Assembly: GCF_006442975.2 (NCBI RefSeq) | Contig: NZ_CP083954.1 | Coordinates: 4,285,501 to 4,349,500 of the forward strand | DNA: 64,000 nucleotides | Direction: 5' to 3' | Source of the DNA: Mesorhizobium sp. B2-1-1 | GTDB taxonomy: Bacteria; Pseudomonadota; Alphaproteobacteria; Rhizobiales; Rhizobiaceae | Shown here: one piece after another, positions 1 through 7,947 of the stretch | Position numbering within the stretch: the stretch's first letter is position 1 | How the letters are laid out: each line of letters starts with the position of its first letter | Translations under genes and position numbers: made by a program | Notes under the pieces: model-generated | Seen by the model: the letters and a program-made list of their open reading frames with translations, nothing else | What the model was told of the DNA's origin: nothing | Databases searched by the model: none

Positions 1-1953
1 ATGCATCAGCAGCGCCCGCTTGCGGCTGGGGCCGATGCCGCCGATCTCGTCGAGCGGGCTCTTGACCATCTCCTTCTTGCGGCGGGCCCGGTGCGAGCCG
101 ATGGCGAAACGGTGAACCTCGTCGCGTAGGCGCTGGACAAAATAGAGCACCGGGTCGCGTACCGGCAGCGAAAACGAGTCCCTGCCCTTGACGAAGAAGC
201 GCTCGCGGCCCGCGTCGCGGTCCTGGCCCTTGGCGATGCCGATGGCCACGACCCGGTCCTCGATGCCGAGATCGGCGAGGATCTTGCGCACGGCGCTCAT
301 CTGGCCCTGGCCGCCATCGATCAGGATGACGTCGGGCCAGGCAGGGAAGCCGCCCGACATGTCGCCCTCATCGCTGTCCGCCTCGCCTGCCGCGGCATCG
401 TTGGGCGTCACATCGCCATGCTCCTTGAGCAATCGTGAAAAGCGCCGCTCCATCACTTCGCGCATCATGCCGAAATCGTCGCCGGGCGTGATCTCGGTCG
501 AGCGGATATTGAATTTCCGGTACTGGTTCTTCACAAAACCTTCCGGCCCGGCGACGACCATGGCGCCGACGGCGTTGGTGCCCATGATGTGCGAATTGTC
601 GTAGACCTCGATGCGCACCGGCGGCTTTTCGAGCCCGAAGGTCTCGGCGAAGCCGGCGAGCAACCTGGCCTGCGTCGAGGTTTCGGCCAGCCGACGGCCG
701 AGCGCCTCGCGGGCATTTTGCAACGCGTTGTCGGTCAGGTCCTTCTTCTCGCCGCGCTGCGGCACCGAGATCGATACTTTGCGGCCGGCGCGGGTCGAGA
801 GCGCCTCGGCCAACAGTTCCTGGTCCTCCACGGCGTGCGACAGCAGAATGGCGCGCGGCGTCGGCTTGTCGTCATAGAACTGCGCCAGGAACGAGCCCAG
901 CACCTCGGCCCCTTCCAGCGCCGGATCGGCCTTCGGGAAATAGGCGCGGTTGCCCCAGTTCTGGCCGGTGCGGAAGAAGAACACCTGGATGCAGACCTGG
1001 CCGCCCTCCTGATGGATTGCGAAGACATCGGCCTCGTCGACGGTCTGCGGATTGATGCCCTGGTGGCTCTGCACGTGCGAGAGTGCCGCCAGCCGGTCTC
1101 GATAGATGGCGGCGCGCTCGAAATCGAGGTCTTGCGAGGCCTGCTGCATGGCGGCCGAAATCTCGGTCTTCACCTTCTGGCTGCGGCCGGAAAGAAAATC
1201 CTTCGCCTCGGCAACCAGCTCGGCATAGTCGCTATGCGAAATCTCGCCGGTGCACGGACCGGCGCAGCGCTTGATCTGATAGAGCAGGCAAGGCCGCGTG
1301 CGGTTCTCGTAGAAGGAGTTGGTGCAACTCCTCAGGAGGAAGGCGCGCTGCAAGGAATTGATGGTGCGGCCGACCGCGCCCGCGGAAGCGAAGGGGCCGA
1401 AATAATCACCTTTGCGCGAACGCGCGCCGCGATGCTTGTAGATGCCGGGCGAGACATGGTCGCCCGTCAAGAGAATGTAGGGAAACGACTTGTCGTCGCG
1501 CATCAGCACGTTGAAACGTGGCCGCAGCCGCTTGATGAGGTTGGCCTCCAACAGCAGCGCCTCGATCTCGGTGCGGGTGACGACGAACTCCATCGTCGCG
1601 GTCTCGCGCACCATGCGGCCGATGCGGTTGGTGTGGAAGCGGCCTTGCGCGTAATTGGTGACGCGCTTCTTCAGGCTGCGGGCCTTGCCGACATAGAGCA
1701 CGTCGCCATTGGCATTCATCATGCGGTAGACGCCCGGCGCATTGGGCAGCCGCTTGACCAGCGTCTGGATCACTTCGGCGCCGACCATGCCGTCGGCATC
1801 GCCGGCATGCGGCGTCCAGTCGATGGCGGTGAAGGCGACGTCCGGGCCGGCCGGTTCGACGATCTCCTCCGCCGCCTCGTCCTCGAGGTCGATTTCGGGT
1901 GGCAGATCGTCGGCGCCGCCACGCATCTTGTGTTTCTGCTCTGCGGGACTCAT
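1..1953 (-). CDS. uvrC: UvrABC excinuclease subunit C, 3' end outside the window
   Basis: UvrC makes both incisions around a bulky DNA lesion once UvrB has bound it. The 651 visible residues start with an acidic extension of about 60 residues. A GIY-YIG nuclease domain follows from about residue 70 (PGVYRMMN, then [12 protein letters not shown]), then a UVR helical motif near residue 280 that would contact UvrB. The RNase H-like second nuclease domain shows YDNSH and ILIDGGQGQ. The last visible residues, [12 protein letters not shown], are a helix-hairpin-helix, so only a few tens of residues are missing. The ATG at 1953 overlaps the stop of the upstream reductase by four bases, so the two genes are translationally coupled. 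Confidence 0.96.
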   Translation of the reverse strand, partial: MSPAEQKHKMRGGADDLPPEIDLEDEAAEEIVEPAGPDVAFTAIDWTPHAGDADGMVGAEVIQTLVKRLPNAPGVYRMMNANGDVLYVGKARSLKKRVTNYAQGRFHTNRIGRMVRETATMEFVVTRTEIEALLLEANLIKRLRPRFNVLMRDDKSFPYILLTGDHVSPGIYKHRGARSRKGDYFGPFASAGAVGRTINSLQRAFLLRSCTNSFYENRTRPCLLYQIKRCAGPCTGEISHSDYAELVAEAKDFLSGRSQKVKTEISAAMQQASQDLDFERAAIYRDRLAALSHVQSHQGINPQTVDEADVFAIHQEGGQVCIQVFFFRTGQNWGNRAYFPKADPALEGAEVLGSFLAQFYDDKPTPRAILLSHAVEDQELLAEALSTRAGRKVSISVPQRGEKKDLTDNALQNAREALGRRLAETSTQARLLAGFAETFGLEKPPVRIEVYDNSHIMGTNAVGAMVVAGPEGFVKNQYRKFNIRSTEITPGDDFGMMREVMERRFSRLLKEHGDVTPNDAAAGEADSDEGDMSGGFPAWPDVILIDGGQGQMSAVRKILADLGIEDRVVAIGIAKGQDRDAGRERFFVKGRDSFSLPVRDPVLYFVQRLRDEVHRFAIGSHRARRKKEMVKSPLDEIGGIGPSRKRALLMH

Positions 1954-2711
1954 TCCGTCATGCCTGTCACATCAGGTGTGCGCCATGCAAGATGCTGGCC
2001 GCCATCAAGCGCGATCATCTGCCCGGTAACCGAGCGGGCTTCCCAGAGATAGCGGATTGTGGCGCCGAATTCCGGCAATTGCGGGCCGCGTTTCAAAATG
2101 AGACCGGCGAGTTGCGCGGCAAAGTCACTGTCGTCCTGGTGCGCGTTCTTCAAGGTCGGGCCAGGACCGATGGCGTTGACGCGGATGCGCGGGCCGAGCG
2201 CCTGCGCCATCATCTGGGTTGCCGTCCACAAGGCGGACTTCGACAGCGCATAGGAGAAGTAGCGCGGCGTCGGCCGCCAGACACGCTGGTCGATCATGTT
2301 GACGATCAGCCCCTCCTGCCCGTCCGGCAGGGCCCGGGCAAAGTTCTGCGTCAACAGTGCCGGGGTCTTCACATGAATGGCGAAGTGGCGGTCCCAGCCC
2401 TGCCAGTCGAAATCAAGAACCGAATCGTCCTCGAACAGCGAAGCGTTGTTGACCAGCAGCGAGATCGGCCCGAGCGCGGCTTCGGCGCGGCCGACCAGGT
2501 CGCCGACCTCGGCCATATCGGTCAGATCGGCGGCGACCACGGCGGCGTGGCCGCCGGCGCGGTTGATCCGCTGGGCAAGCGCATCCGCGTCGTCGCGCGA
2601 GCGGTTGCAGTGAATGGCGACGGCAAAACCGTGGGCGGCGAGATCCTCGACAATCGCGCTACCGATCCGTTTTGCCCCGCCCGTCACCAGCGCCGCGGTG
2701 GCTTTGCTCAT
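1950..2711 (-). CDS. SDR-family oxidoreductase, pteridine reductase/FolM-like
   Basis: A 253-residue classical short-chain dehydrogenase/reductase, probably cytoplasmic and NADPH-dependent. The nucleotide-binding motif is TGGAKRIG near residue 11, with the arginine typical of pteridine reductase/FolM-like members. NNAS follows at about residue 88, and YALSK (catalytic Tyr and Lys) near residue 153. The glycine-rich C-terminal segment [12 protein letters not shown] is normal for the family. It lies directly upstream of uvrC with an ATGA overlap and is probably co-transcribed with it. The substrate is not shown by the sequence; dihydropteridine reduction is an inference from the motif. Confidence 0.85.
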   Translation of the reverse strand: MSKATAALVTGGAKRIGSAIVEDLAAHGFAVAIHCNRSRDDADALAQRINRAGGHAAVVAADLTDMAEVGDLVGRAEAALGPISLLVNNASLFEDDSVLDFDWQGWDRHFAIHVKTPALLTQNFARALPDGQEGLIVNMIDQRVWRPTPRYFSYALSKSALWTATQMMAQALGPRIRVNAIGPGPTLKNAHQDDSDFAAQLAGLILKRGPQLPEFGATIRYLWEARSVTGQMIALDGGQHLAWRTPDVTGMTE

Positions 2712-3122
2712 CTGTTGTCAATCCTCGGTTTCGGCGCGAAGGAGGGCGCCGGCAAATTATGGCCCGCCACCCGTTAAATGGCGTTCGCACCTGCGGCAGC
2801 ATTGTGGCGAAACGGCCGGTTCGGCATCTCTAGCCGGCCCCGCAATGGGCCAGCCTCGAAACAATATAGGGGGCCGGACTCCTTGCACCAAGCCGCGTGC
2901 GGCGCAGCACGGCCCATCTGCTGACATTTCGCTGTTGCGAAGATGCAACGTCAAGTTTCTGCCTCATTCGCGCCGGGGAATGACCCAAGTTCAGGTTCGC
3001 TTCAGCCGCATTTCGACACGACATTTGGAACCGACGAACGCCAGATCCGTTTCACCCCCCGGACGGGTTGATGGGCGATCGTAAGAACAAGCCTGTGTCC
3101 TGTGGCTTAAGGAGTAACAACA
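2712..3122. other. Divergent intergenic region before the Omp25-like gene
   Basis: This 411-base stretch separates the reductase-uvrC pair from the outer membrane protein gene. Short frames on both strands have no family features and poor codon use, so I see no gene. It contains an EcfG-type promoter match at 3027-3051 reading toward the porin gene and a Shine-Dalgarno sequence AAGGAG at 3109-3114. Confidence 0.6.
3027..3051 (+). promoter_or_regulatory. Candidate EcfG (general stress sigma) promoter
   Basis: GGAAC at 3027-3031 and CGTT at 3048-3051 are separated by exactly 16 bases. This matches the -35/-10 consensus known for the alphaproteobacterial general stress sigma factor EcfG/RpoE2. 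Transcription would start near 3060, leaving a leader of about 60 bases before the ATG at 3123. The match is seen directly; its use by EcfG is inferred. Confidence 0.6.
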
Positions 3123-3779
3123 ATGCAAGCCAATCTCAAATTCGCACGGCCGCTGGCCGTAGCGCTCGGGCTCTTCGCCCTCGGTGGAACTGCCTATGCC
3201 GCCGATGTGGTCCAGGAAGAGCCGCCGGCACCTGCCCCGGTCGCCGAACTGCCCGTCGCGTCCTGGGCCGGCCCCTATGCCGGTCTTAATCTTGGCTATG
3301 GCTTCAGTGGCCGTACCAAGGAAAAGGATTTCGACGTTGAGACCGATACCAAGGGTTTCATCGGCAGCGTCTTCGGCGGCTATCAGTGGCAGCAGGAGAA
3401 CTTCGTCTACGGCGGTGAAGCCGAACTCGGCTACAACGGCGTCAAGGGCGACGACAATGGCATCGACTCCAAGGCCGGCTTCGAAGGCTCGCTGCGTGCC
3501 CGTCTCGGCTACGCTGTGACCCCGGAAATCCTGCTCTACGGCACCGGTGGTCTCGCCGGCAGGAGCCTGAAGGTGGAGGACAGCGTCCTCGGCGCCAGCG
3601 ACCGCGCCACCATGATCGGCTGGACCGCCGGTCTTGGTACCGACATCAAGCTGACCGACAATGTGTTCGGCCGCGTCGAATACCGCTACACCGACTTCGG
3701 CAGCAAGGACTTCGATGGCATCGGCAAGGTCAAGGCCACCGACAACCGCGTCACCTTCGGCGTCGGTATGAAGTTCTAA
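3123..3779 (+). CDS. Omp25/Omp31-family outer membrane beta-barrel protein
   Basis: A 218-residue outer membrane protein with a cleavable signal peptide ending near TAYA-AD (residue 26). A short Pro/Glu/Ala-rich linker is followed by an eight-strand barrel with alternating strands such as WAGPYAGLNLGYGF, GFIGSVFGGYQWQ and FGRVEYRYTDFG. It ends in phenylalanine (VGMKF), as barrel proteins usually do for BAM recognition. Rhizobiales Omp25/RopB-type proteins stabilise the outer membrane and its link to LPS. AAGGAG lies eight bases before the ATG. A strong terminator follows at once, so the gene appears monocistronic; the EcfG-like promoter suggests stress control. Confidence 0.9.
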   Translation: MQANLKFARPLAVALGLFALGGTAYAADVVQEEPPAPAPVAELPVASWAGPYAGLNLGYGFSGRTKEKDFDVETDTKGFIGSVFGGYQWQQENFVYGGEAELGYNGVKGDDNGIDSKAGFEGSLRARLGYAVTPEILLYGTGGLAGRSLKVEDSVLGASDRATMIGWTAGLGTDIKLTDNVFGRVEYRYTDFGSKDFDGIGKVKATDNRVTFGVGMKF

Positions 3780-3802
3780 GTCGTTCAAGCCACGACACGA
3801 AG

Positions 3803-3830
3803 AAGCCGGGCCTCGCGCCCGGCTTTTTTA
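3803..3830 (+). terminator. Intrinsic terminator after the Omp25-like gene
   Basis: AAGCCGGGC at 3803-3811 pairs with GCCCGGCTT at 3817-3825 around a five-base loop and runs into TTTT. This is a strong Rho-independent terminator 24 bases after the stop codon. It may also slow transcription from the convergent glutathione transferase gene. Confidence 0.9.
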
Positions 3831-3841
3831 TTGTCGGCCGC

Positions 3842-4438
3842 TCACGCGGGAACGCAGGGTTTCAGGTCAGGGAATTTCTCATCGAAGCGCGCGGCCCAGC
3901 GGACCAGCCGGTTGCGGCCTTTTTCCCATTTCCCGGCGAAACGCAGCGCCAGGTAGCCAAGGCAGGCGCGCAGCGCCATCTGGCCGGCGGTGATCTTCTT
4001 CGGCAGTTTCGGCGGATTGGCGTTGAGTAGATCGAGCGCGGCGGTGATCTTCGCCCACTGGCGATCGAGCCAGGGCTGGTAGACCATCTCCTCGGGCCGC
4101 GTGCGGCGCTCATAAACCATCGACAGCGCACAGTCGCAGATGCCGTCCGCCAACGCTTCCAGCACTTCCGCTTCCAGCCGCTTGTCGGGATTGCGCGGAA
4201 ACAGCGCGCTCTTCGACATCCGGTTGAGCTGCTGGGTGATGGCTCGGCTGTCGTGGATCGAGCGGCCGTCGTCGAGCACCAGCACGGGGATCTTGCCCAG
4301 CGGATTGGCGCCGATCAGTTCGGCCGGCTTGTCTTCGGTCTTGACAGGCGCCAGGTCGACCGCGATGCCGGCATAAAGGGCCGCCATTCGTACCTTGGAA
4401 CTATAGGGGGACGTGGAGGCGTAAAGCAGCTTCGGCAT
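3842..4438 (-). CDS. Glutathione S-transferase family protein
   Basis: A 198-residue cytosolic GST. The N-terminal thioredoxin-like domain has the YASTSPYSSKVRM segment (candidate catalytic Ser/Tyr) and the glutathione-binding NPLGKIPVL with its cis-proline, followed by DSRAITQQL. The C-terminal part is helical, as in the family. The likely role is conjugation or reduction of electrophiles with glutathione; the substrate is unknown. It stands alone, convergent with the Omp25-like gene. Confidence 0.85.
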   Translation of the reverse strand: MPKLLYASTSPYSSKVRMAALYAGIAVDLAPVKTEDKPAELIGANPLGKIPVLVLDDGRSIHDSRAITQQLNRMSKSALFPRNPDKRLEAEVLEALADGICDCALSMVYERRTRPEEMVYQPWLDRQWAKITAALDLLNANPPKLPKKITAGQMALRACLGYLALRFAGKWEKGRNRLVRWAARFDEKFPDLKPCVPA

Positions 4439-4820
4439 GATCAGGTTCCTGTTGGCAGCCCGTCACTGTTGACCGGGCGCCCTTCCCCGCGCAACAGCCA
4501 GAAGCGGAAAAACCAGCCGCCAGCAGCCGGCGACCACTCCTGCATGCCTTGGTCTCTTGTACGCCTTGATCAGGATGCGCCACATGGTGACGGCGGCAAA
4601 CTCCGACAGGCCGACAAGACCAACGATCGTCCCGTCGCCGCGTGATGGCGCGGGCAACAAAAGCCCACCGGACTTCGCCCTGCGGCGAAGTCCTGGGAGC
4701 TGCGAAAGATATCTGGCGTCCGCCCCTCTCGTTGCGCCCCAATGCCAGAGCAGAGGGCGAGGCCTCAACGGCACCTGCCCTCATTTCTGCCGACACGGTC
4801 CCCGGCGCGAAGAAACGCGA
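4439..4820. other. Intergenic region with a perfect hairpin
   Basis: This 382-base gap holds no gene I can support. One frame on the minus strand (4463-4774) ends 24 bases before the GST start and codes for a hydrophobic stretch, but it has no clear start or Shine-Dalgarno sequence. The notable feature is the hairpin at 4670-4693. Confidence 0.5.
4670..4693. repeat. Perfect 10-bp inverted repeat with a 4-base loop
   Basis: GGACTTCGCC at 4670-4679 is followed by the loop CTGC and its exact complement GGCGAAGTCC at 4684-4693. No T-run follows on either strand, so it does not look like a terminator. It resembles the small GC-rich palindromes scattered between genes in rhizobial genomes. Confidence 0.6.
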
Positions 4821-5267
4821 CTACTTCTTCGCGGCCTTCGCCGGCGCTGCTTTCTTGGCGGCTGGCGCCGCCTTCTTCACCGGTGCCGAAGACTTCGCCG
4901 CGGCAGCCTTGGCCGGAGCCTTGGCAGGGGCTGCCTTCTTGGCAGCGGGCTTGGCCGCGGCCTTGGCAGCCGGCTTCCTGGCCGGAGCGGCTTTCTTTGC
5001 CGGAGCGGCCTTCTTGGCCGGTGCAGCCTTCTTTGCGGATGCGGCGCTGGCCTTGGCGGGCGCTGCCTTCTTCGCCGCCGGTTTCGCGGCGGCCTTGGCT
5101 GCCGGCTTTTTGGCCGGTGCCGCCTTTGCCTTCGGCGCTGCCGCCTTCGGTTTGGCAGCGGGTGCTGCTTTCTTGACCGCGGTCGCGGCTTTCGCCGCCG
5201 CCGCTTTTACAGGTGCTTTCTTTGCCGGTGCCTTGGATGCCGGCGCTTTTGATGACTGCTTAGCCAT
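4821..5267 (-). CDS. Histone H1-like Ala/Lys/Pro-rich protein
   Basis: A 148-residue, very basic, low-complexity protein made almost wholly of Ala, Lys and Pro in repeated KKAAPAK and KPAAKAA units, with no aromatic residue. This matches the lysine-rich C-terminal tails of eukaryotic H1 and bacterial H1-like proteins (Hc1/AlgP type), which bind DNA non-specifically and condense the nucleoid. No globular domain is present. AAGGGG precedes the ATG at 5267. The repeats make long open frames on the other strand that are artefacts. A similar tail is fused to a GST at 50.8 kb. Confidence 0.8.
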   Translation of the reverse strand: MAKQSSKAPASKAPAKKAPVKAAAAKAATAVKKAAPAAKPKAAAPKAKAAPAKKPAAKAAAKPAAKKAAPAKASAASAKKAAPAKKAAPAKKAAPARKPAAKAAAKPAAKKAAPAKAPAKAAAAKSSAPVKKAAPAAKKAAPAKAAKK

Positions 5268-5804
5268 GCGATGCCCCTTGCGTTATGCCGACGACCGTTA
5301 ATGGCCCGGCGTGTCATGCTTATCTGACTCGCGCCTCGCTAGCCAGCGAAGCAATGATATGATTTTCTCAGCTTAAATTTTCGTTGCGATCGACACATGA
5401 TCACTCATCATCGCAAAAATATGGCGTTATCTTCCGATATCGCCAGCAATTTGGCATCGACATTCTCGATGCGCTGCGTGGGCGCGCCTGCCATGAAGCT
5501 GCAAAGATCAGCAAGCAGCTTCGCGCATTGATCTTCGGCCGCGAATATCATGAGCTGCGGCTTATAGAGAATGATCATCTTTTGCAGGCGACCGGTCCCT
5601 TCGGATTACAAGTGCAATGCGATGCGCCGATCTGGAGATCACCTTGTCAAGCCTGGCTTCATCACTGAATTGACAGATTACTCTGTATACCAGAGTATTC
5701 TGGCAAGTGTGTTCGATGTCGTTCACAAAGGCGAATGGTTAGTACTGCCCGAGGCTGCAGAGCCGTAGGGTGACAGCTCAAGGTCCGCAGCATTGGAGCC
5801 ATTG
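5268..5804. other. Low-GC intergenic region with an operator-like dyad
   Basis: 537 bases, clearly richer in A/T than its surroundings. The right end carries a promoter-like TTGACA and a dyad (next entry) reading toward the winged-helix gene at 5805. A 56-codon frame on the minus strand (5408-5578) and a 94-codon frame on the plus strand overlap here; neither has a convincing start or a known family. The base composition hints at acquired or decaying sequence. Confidence 0.5.
5670..5697 (+). promoter_or_regulatory. TTGACA box overlapping a 7-bp operator-like dyad
   Basis: TTGACA occupies 5670-5675. TACTCTG at 5679-5685 and its complement CAGAGTA at 5691-5697 are separated by five bases, directly inside the expected -35/-10 interval. 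The only downstream gene is the winged-helix regulator starting at 5805, so autoregulation is the simplest reading. No good -10 box is visible at 17 bases. Confidence 0.45.
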
Positions 5805-6116
5805 ATGAGTGCCGACGACATCATCCATCAGGGTACACGGCTCAGGATCATGGCCGCCCTGAACACGCTGGAAAGACGCGAGGCGCTGGAGTTCACGCAA
5901 CTGAAAGCCATGATCGAAACCACCGACGGAAATCTCGGCGCGCATCTCGATACGCTGGCCAAAGCGGGCTACGTCGATGTTGAAAAGCTTTTCGTCGGGC
6001 GGCGGCCGCGGACACGGATCAAAGCAACGACGATCGGGCGCCGCGCTTTTCGCAGTCACGTTGCCTTTCTTCGAAAGATCATCGGTGAAGCCGAGGCGAC
6101 GCGAGGCAGGAAATAG
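5805..6116 (+). CDS. Winged-helix transcriptional regulator, MarR/ArsR-like single domain
   Basis: A 103-residue single-domain DNA-binding protein. After an N-terminal helix (RLRIMAALNTLE) come the helix-turn-helix segment FTQLKAMIETTDGNLGAHLDTLAKAGYV and a wing, VEKLFVGRRPRTRIKATTIG, followed by a C-terminal helix for dimerisation. This is the small winged-helix family often annotated as HTH_34. The ATG at 5805 is preferred because GGAG lies six bases upstream; an in-frame TTG at 5793 would remove that spacing. Its signal and targets are unknown. The dyad at 5679-5697 is its likely operator. Confidence 0.8.
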   Translation: MSADDIIHQGTRLRIMAALNTLERREALEFTQLKAMIETTDGNLGAHLDTLAKAGYVDVEKLFVGRRPRTRIKATTIGRRAFRSHVAFLRKIIGEAEATRGRK

Positions 6117-6144
6117 CACTGCGATTGGCAAACATTGTCGGCGC

Positions 6145-6165
6145 GTGCCGCGCGGCACATATTTT
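6145..6165 (+). terminator. Short hairpin with T-rich tail after the winged-helix gene
   Basis: GTGCC and GGCAC flank a GCGC loop and are followed by ATATTTT. The stem is only five pairs long, so this is a weak terminator candidate for the gene ending at 6116. Confidence 0.35.
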
Positions 6166-6191
6166 CGTCAGGGCCGATACCCCGAGTCACA

Positions 6192-6219
6192 GAAAAGGCC
6201 CGCGGCTTGAGCCGCAGGC
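6192..6219 (-). terminator. Intrinsic terminator of the 6250-6702 gene
   Basis: Read on the minus strand, a nine-pair stem (positions 6219-6211 with 6206-6198, one G-T wobble, loop TCAA) runs into CTTTTCT. It lies 30 bases beyond the stop codon at 6250. Confidence 0.6.
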
Positions 6220-6249
6220 TCTAACGAAATCGAGACTGGAAACCGCCCG

Positions 6250-6702
6250 CTAGCGCAGGATGCGGCAGCGGCCGTTGTAGACCATCCAGCGGTCGAAGCC
6301 CGAGACGCAGAATTCGACATTGTCGCCGATCGAGGCAAAGCCCTGGCCTTCCTCGATCAGGTACCAGATGGCGCGGTCGCGGCCATCTGACAGGGCGACC
6401 GTGGCGCCGCAATAGCGCCGGCCGATCGGCCATTCCTCGCTGGCCGGCAAGTAGCGGTGCTGGTGGATGCGGTGGAAATCGGTGATCGCGACATCCGGCA
6501 GGTGCGGGACGTGCCGCACCTGATAGGAGAAGCGGCTGGTGATCTTGTTCAGCACCCAGGCTTCGCCGCAAATGCCGCTGTCCTCGTCAGAATAGACGGC
6601 AAGATCGGCGGCTTGCGCCGCCTGGGTGAAGCCAAGCGATGTGCCAAATGGCGTGCAGAGCGAGATCAGGGCGGCAAGGGCGGAGCGGGCGAAGCGAGTC
6701 AT
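6250..6702 (-). CDS. Secreted cysteine-containing protein of unknown function
   Basis: 150 residues with a Sec-type signal peptide: a basic start, a hydrophobic core and a likely cut after AQAA near residue 32. The mature part of about 118 residues is rich in aromatic residues and has four cysteines (CGEAW, RRYCGATV, EFCVSGF, GRCRIL) that could form two disulfides in the periplasm. I recognise no enzymatic motif. It resembles short conserved exported proteins of rhizobia, but no function can be given. It stands alone with its own terminator. Confidence 0.7.
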   Translation of the reverse strand: MTRFARSALAALISLCTPFGTSLGFTQAAQAADLAVYSDEDSGICGEAWVLNKITSRFSYQVRHVPHLPDVAITDFHRIHQHRYLPASEEWPIGRRYCGATVALSDGRDRAIWYLIEEGQGFASIGDNVEFCVSGFDRWMVYNGRCRILR

Positions 6703-6802
6703 GGCAGCCTCTCAAGGTCGATTGCGCGCACTGTGCGGGATTCGCCGGGCGGCGGTCAAGCGATTGCATTGACAATGGTTTCCAGGGCGTGGCCGCCGGC
6801 CA

Positions 6803-7063
6803 TCAGCCGGGACGCGCCGCCAGCAGCAGCCCGCCGATAACGGCGATGTTGACCAGGAACGCGGACCTCAGCGCCTGCCTTTCCGGCCCGTGATGGCGCC
6901 AGAAGGGCAGGACGAGCAGGTTCGCCGCCACCGTGAACAGGATGAGCGCGCCGGCGGCATAGGGCACCGCGGCGCCGATGGCGAGGCAGAAGCCGGCCAC
7001 CAATTCCAGCGGAGCGGAGCCGGGCCGGCCGCAGACCCGCTTTAACTGTTTGTCTTGGCGCAT
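6803..7063 (-). pseudogene. DoxX-like membrane protein, N-terminally truncated remnant
   Basis: An 86-residue frame whose body, LELVAGFCLAIGAAVPYAAG to FLVNIAVIGGLLLAARPG, matches the second half of DoxX-family inner membrane proteins: TM2 with a Glu-Leu start, TM3, the FWR..GPER loop and TM4. The first transmembrane helix and the loop that normally precede ELVAG are absent. They are replaced by a basic, proline-rich stretch of about 18 residues. Only 35 bases separate the ATG from the end of rlmJ, leaving no room for the missing part. It is either a decayed gene or a shortened family member. Confidence 0.55.
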
Positions 7064-7098
7064 CTGTAAGGACGCCGCTCGCAGCCTGCATCCCGCTG

Positions 7099-7947
7099 CT
7101 ACTCCCCTGCCAGCCAGTTCAGCGTCCAGTGCGCCGGCTTTTCCAAGACCAGCAATTTGTGCAGGGCCGGCAGGAGAATGCGCAATTCACCTTCCAGCGT
7201 GAAAGGCGGGTTGGCCACGACCAGGCCGCTGCCGTCGAGGCTGGGCTCTTGCGACGCGGGCCGGATTTCGAATTCGATGTCGAGCAATTTCGGAACGCCG
7301 GTTTCCTTCAGTGCCTTGCGGAAGCCAATCACCGCCTTGCGGTCCTTGATCGGATACCACAGCGCATAGATGCCGCCCGGCCAGCGCTTGTGCGCCTTCG
7401 CCAGCCCGTCGACGAGGCGGCCGAACTCGCCCTCTTCCTCGAATGGCGGATCGATCAGCACCAGTCCTCGCTTTTCCTTCGGCGGCAGGTGTGCGCCGAG
7501 CGCCAGCCAGCCGTCGAGCTCGATCACCCTTGTCTGGAAATCGCCGGCGAATTCCGTCTTCAGCTTCGCGACATCCTTCGGGTGCAGCTCGATCGCCGAT
7601 AGCCGGTCCTGCTTACGCAGAAGGTGCCGCGCGACCAGCGGCGAGCCCGGATATTTTTTCAATGGACCGTCTGCGTTGCACGCACGCACCGCGTCGAGAT
7701 AGGGCGCGAGCAGCATTGCGGCCTGGGCTTCGGGCGCGGCATCGACCAGCCGGCCGATGCCGCCTTGCCATTCGCCGGTCTTCTGCGCCTCGAGCGAGGA
7801 CAGATCGTAGCGGCCGATGCCTGCATGAGTGTCGATGACGCGGAACGCCTTGTCCTTCTGCTTCAGATATTCAAGCAGCCGCGTCAGCACGACGTGCTTG
7901 ACGACGTCGGCAAAATTTCCGGCGTGATAGGCGTGGCGATAGTTCAT
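7099..7947 (-). CDS. rlmJ: 23S rRNA (adenine-2030-N6)-methyltransferase
   Basis: A 282-residue RlmJ/YhiR-family enzyme that uses SAM to methylate A2030 of 23S rRNA. The hallmark N-terminus NYRHAYHAGNFADVVKH is present, as are the SAM-binding DTHAGIGRYDL and the N6-adenine methylase motif DPPFEEEGEF. The start at 7947 is preferred over an upstream ATG at 7965 because family members begin at MNYRHAYHAG. It also gives a four-base ATGA overlap with the gene before it. Confidence 0.95.
   Translation of the reverse strand: MNYRHAYHAGNFADVVKHVVLTRLLEYLKQKDKAFRVIDTHAGIGRYDLSSLEAQKTGEWQGGIGRLVDAAPEAQAAMLLAPYLDAVRACNADGPLKKYPGSPLVARHLLRKQDRLSAIELHPKDVAKLKTEFAGDFQTRVIELDGWLALGAHLPPKEKRGLVLIDPPFEEEGEFGRLVDGLAKAHKRWPGGIYALWYPIKDRKAVIGFRKALKETGVPKLLDIEFEIRPASQEPSLDGSGLVVANPPFTLEGELRILLPALHKLLVLEKPAHWTLNWLAGE

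Noticed and set aside
589..2052. Long plus-strand open frame of 487 codons at the uvrC locus
   Set aside because: It is opposite uvrC, which is certain from its domains; long antisense frames are expected at high GC.
4463..4774. Minus-strand frame of 103 codons before the GST gene
   Set aside because: It encodes a hydrophobic stretch, but the start is unclear, the first third is low quality, and it contains the hairpin at 4670-4693. Possible, not supported.
4557..5301. Plus-strand Cys/Arg/Gly-rich and Ala/Phe-rich frames of more than 200 codons
   Set aside because: They are translations of the opposite strand of the H1-like repeat protein.
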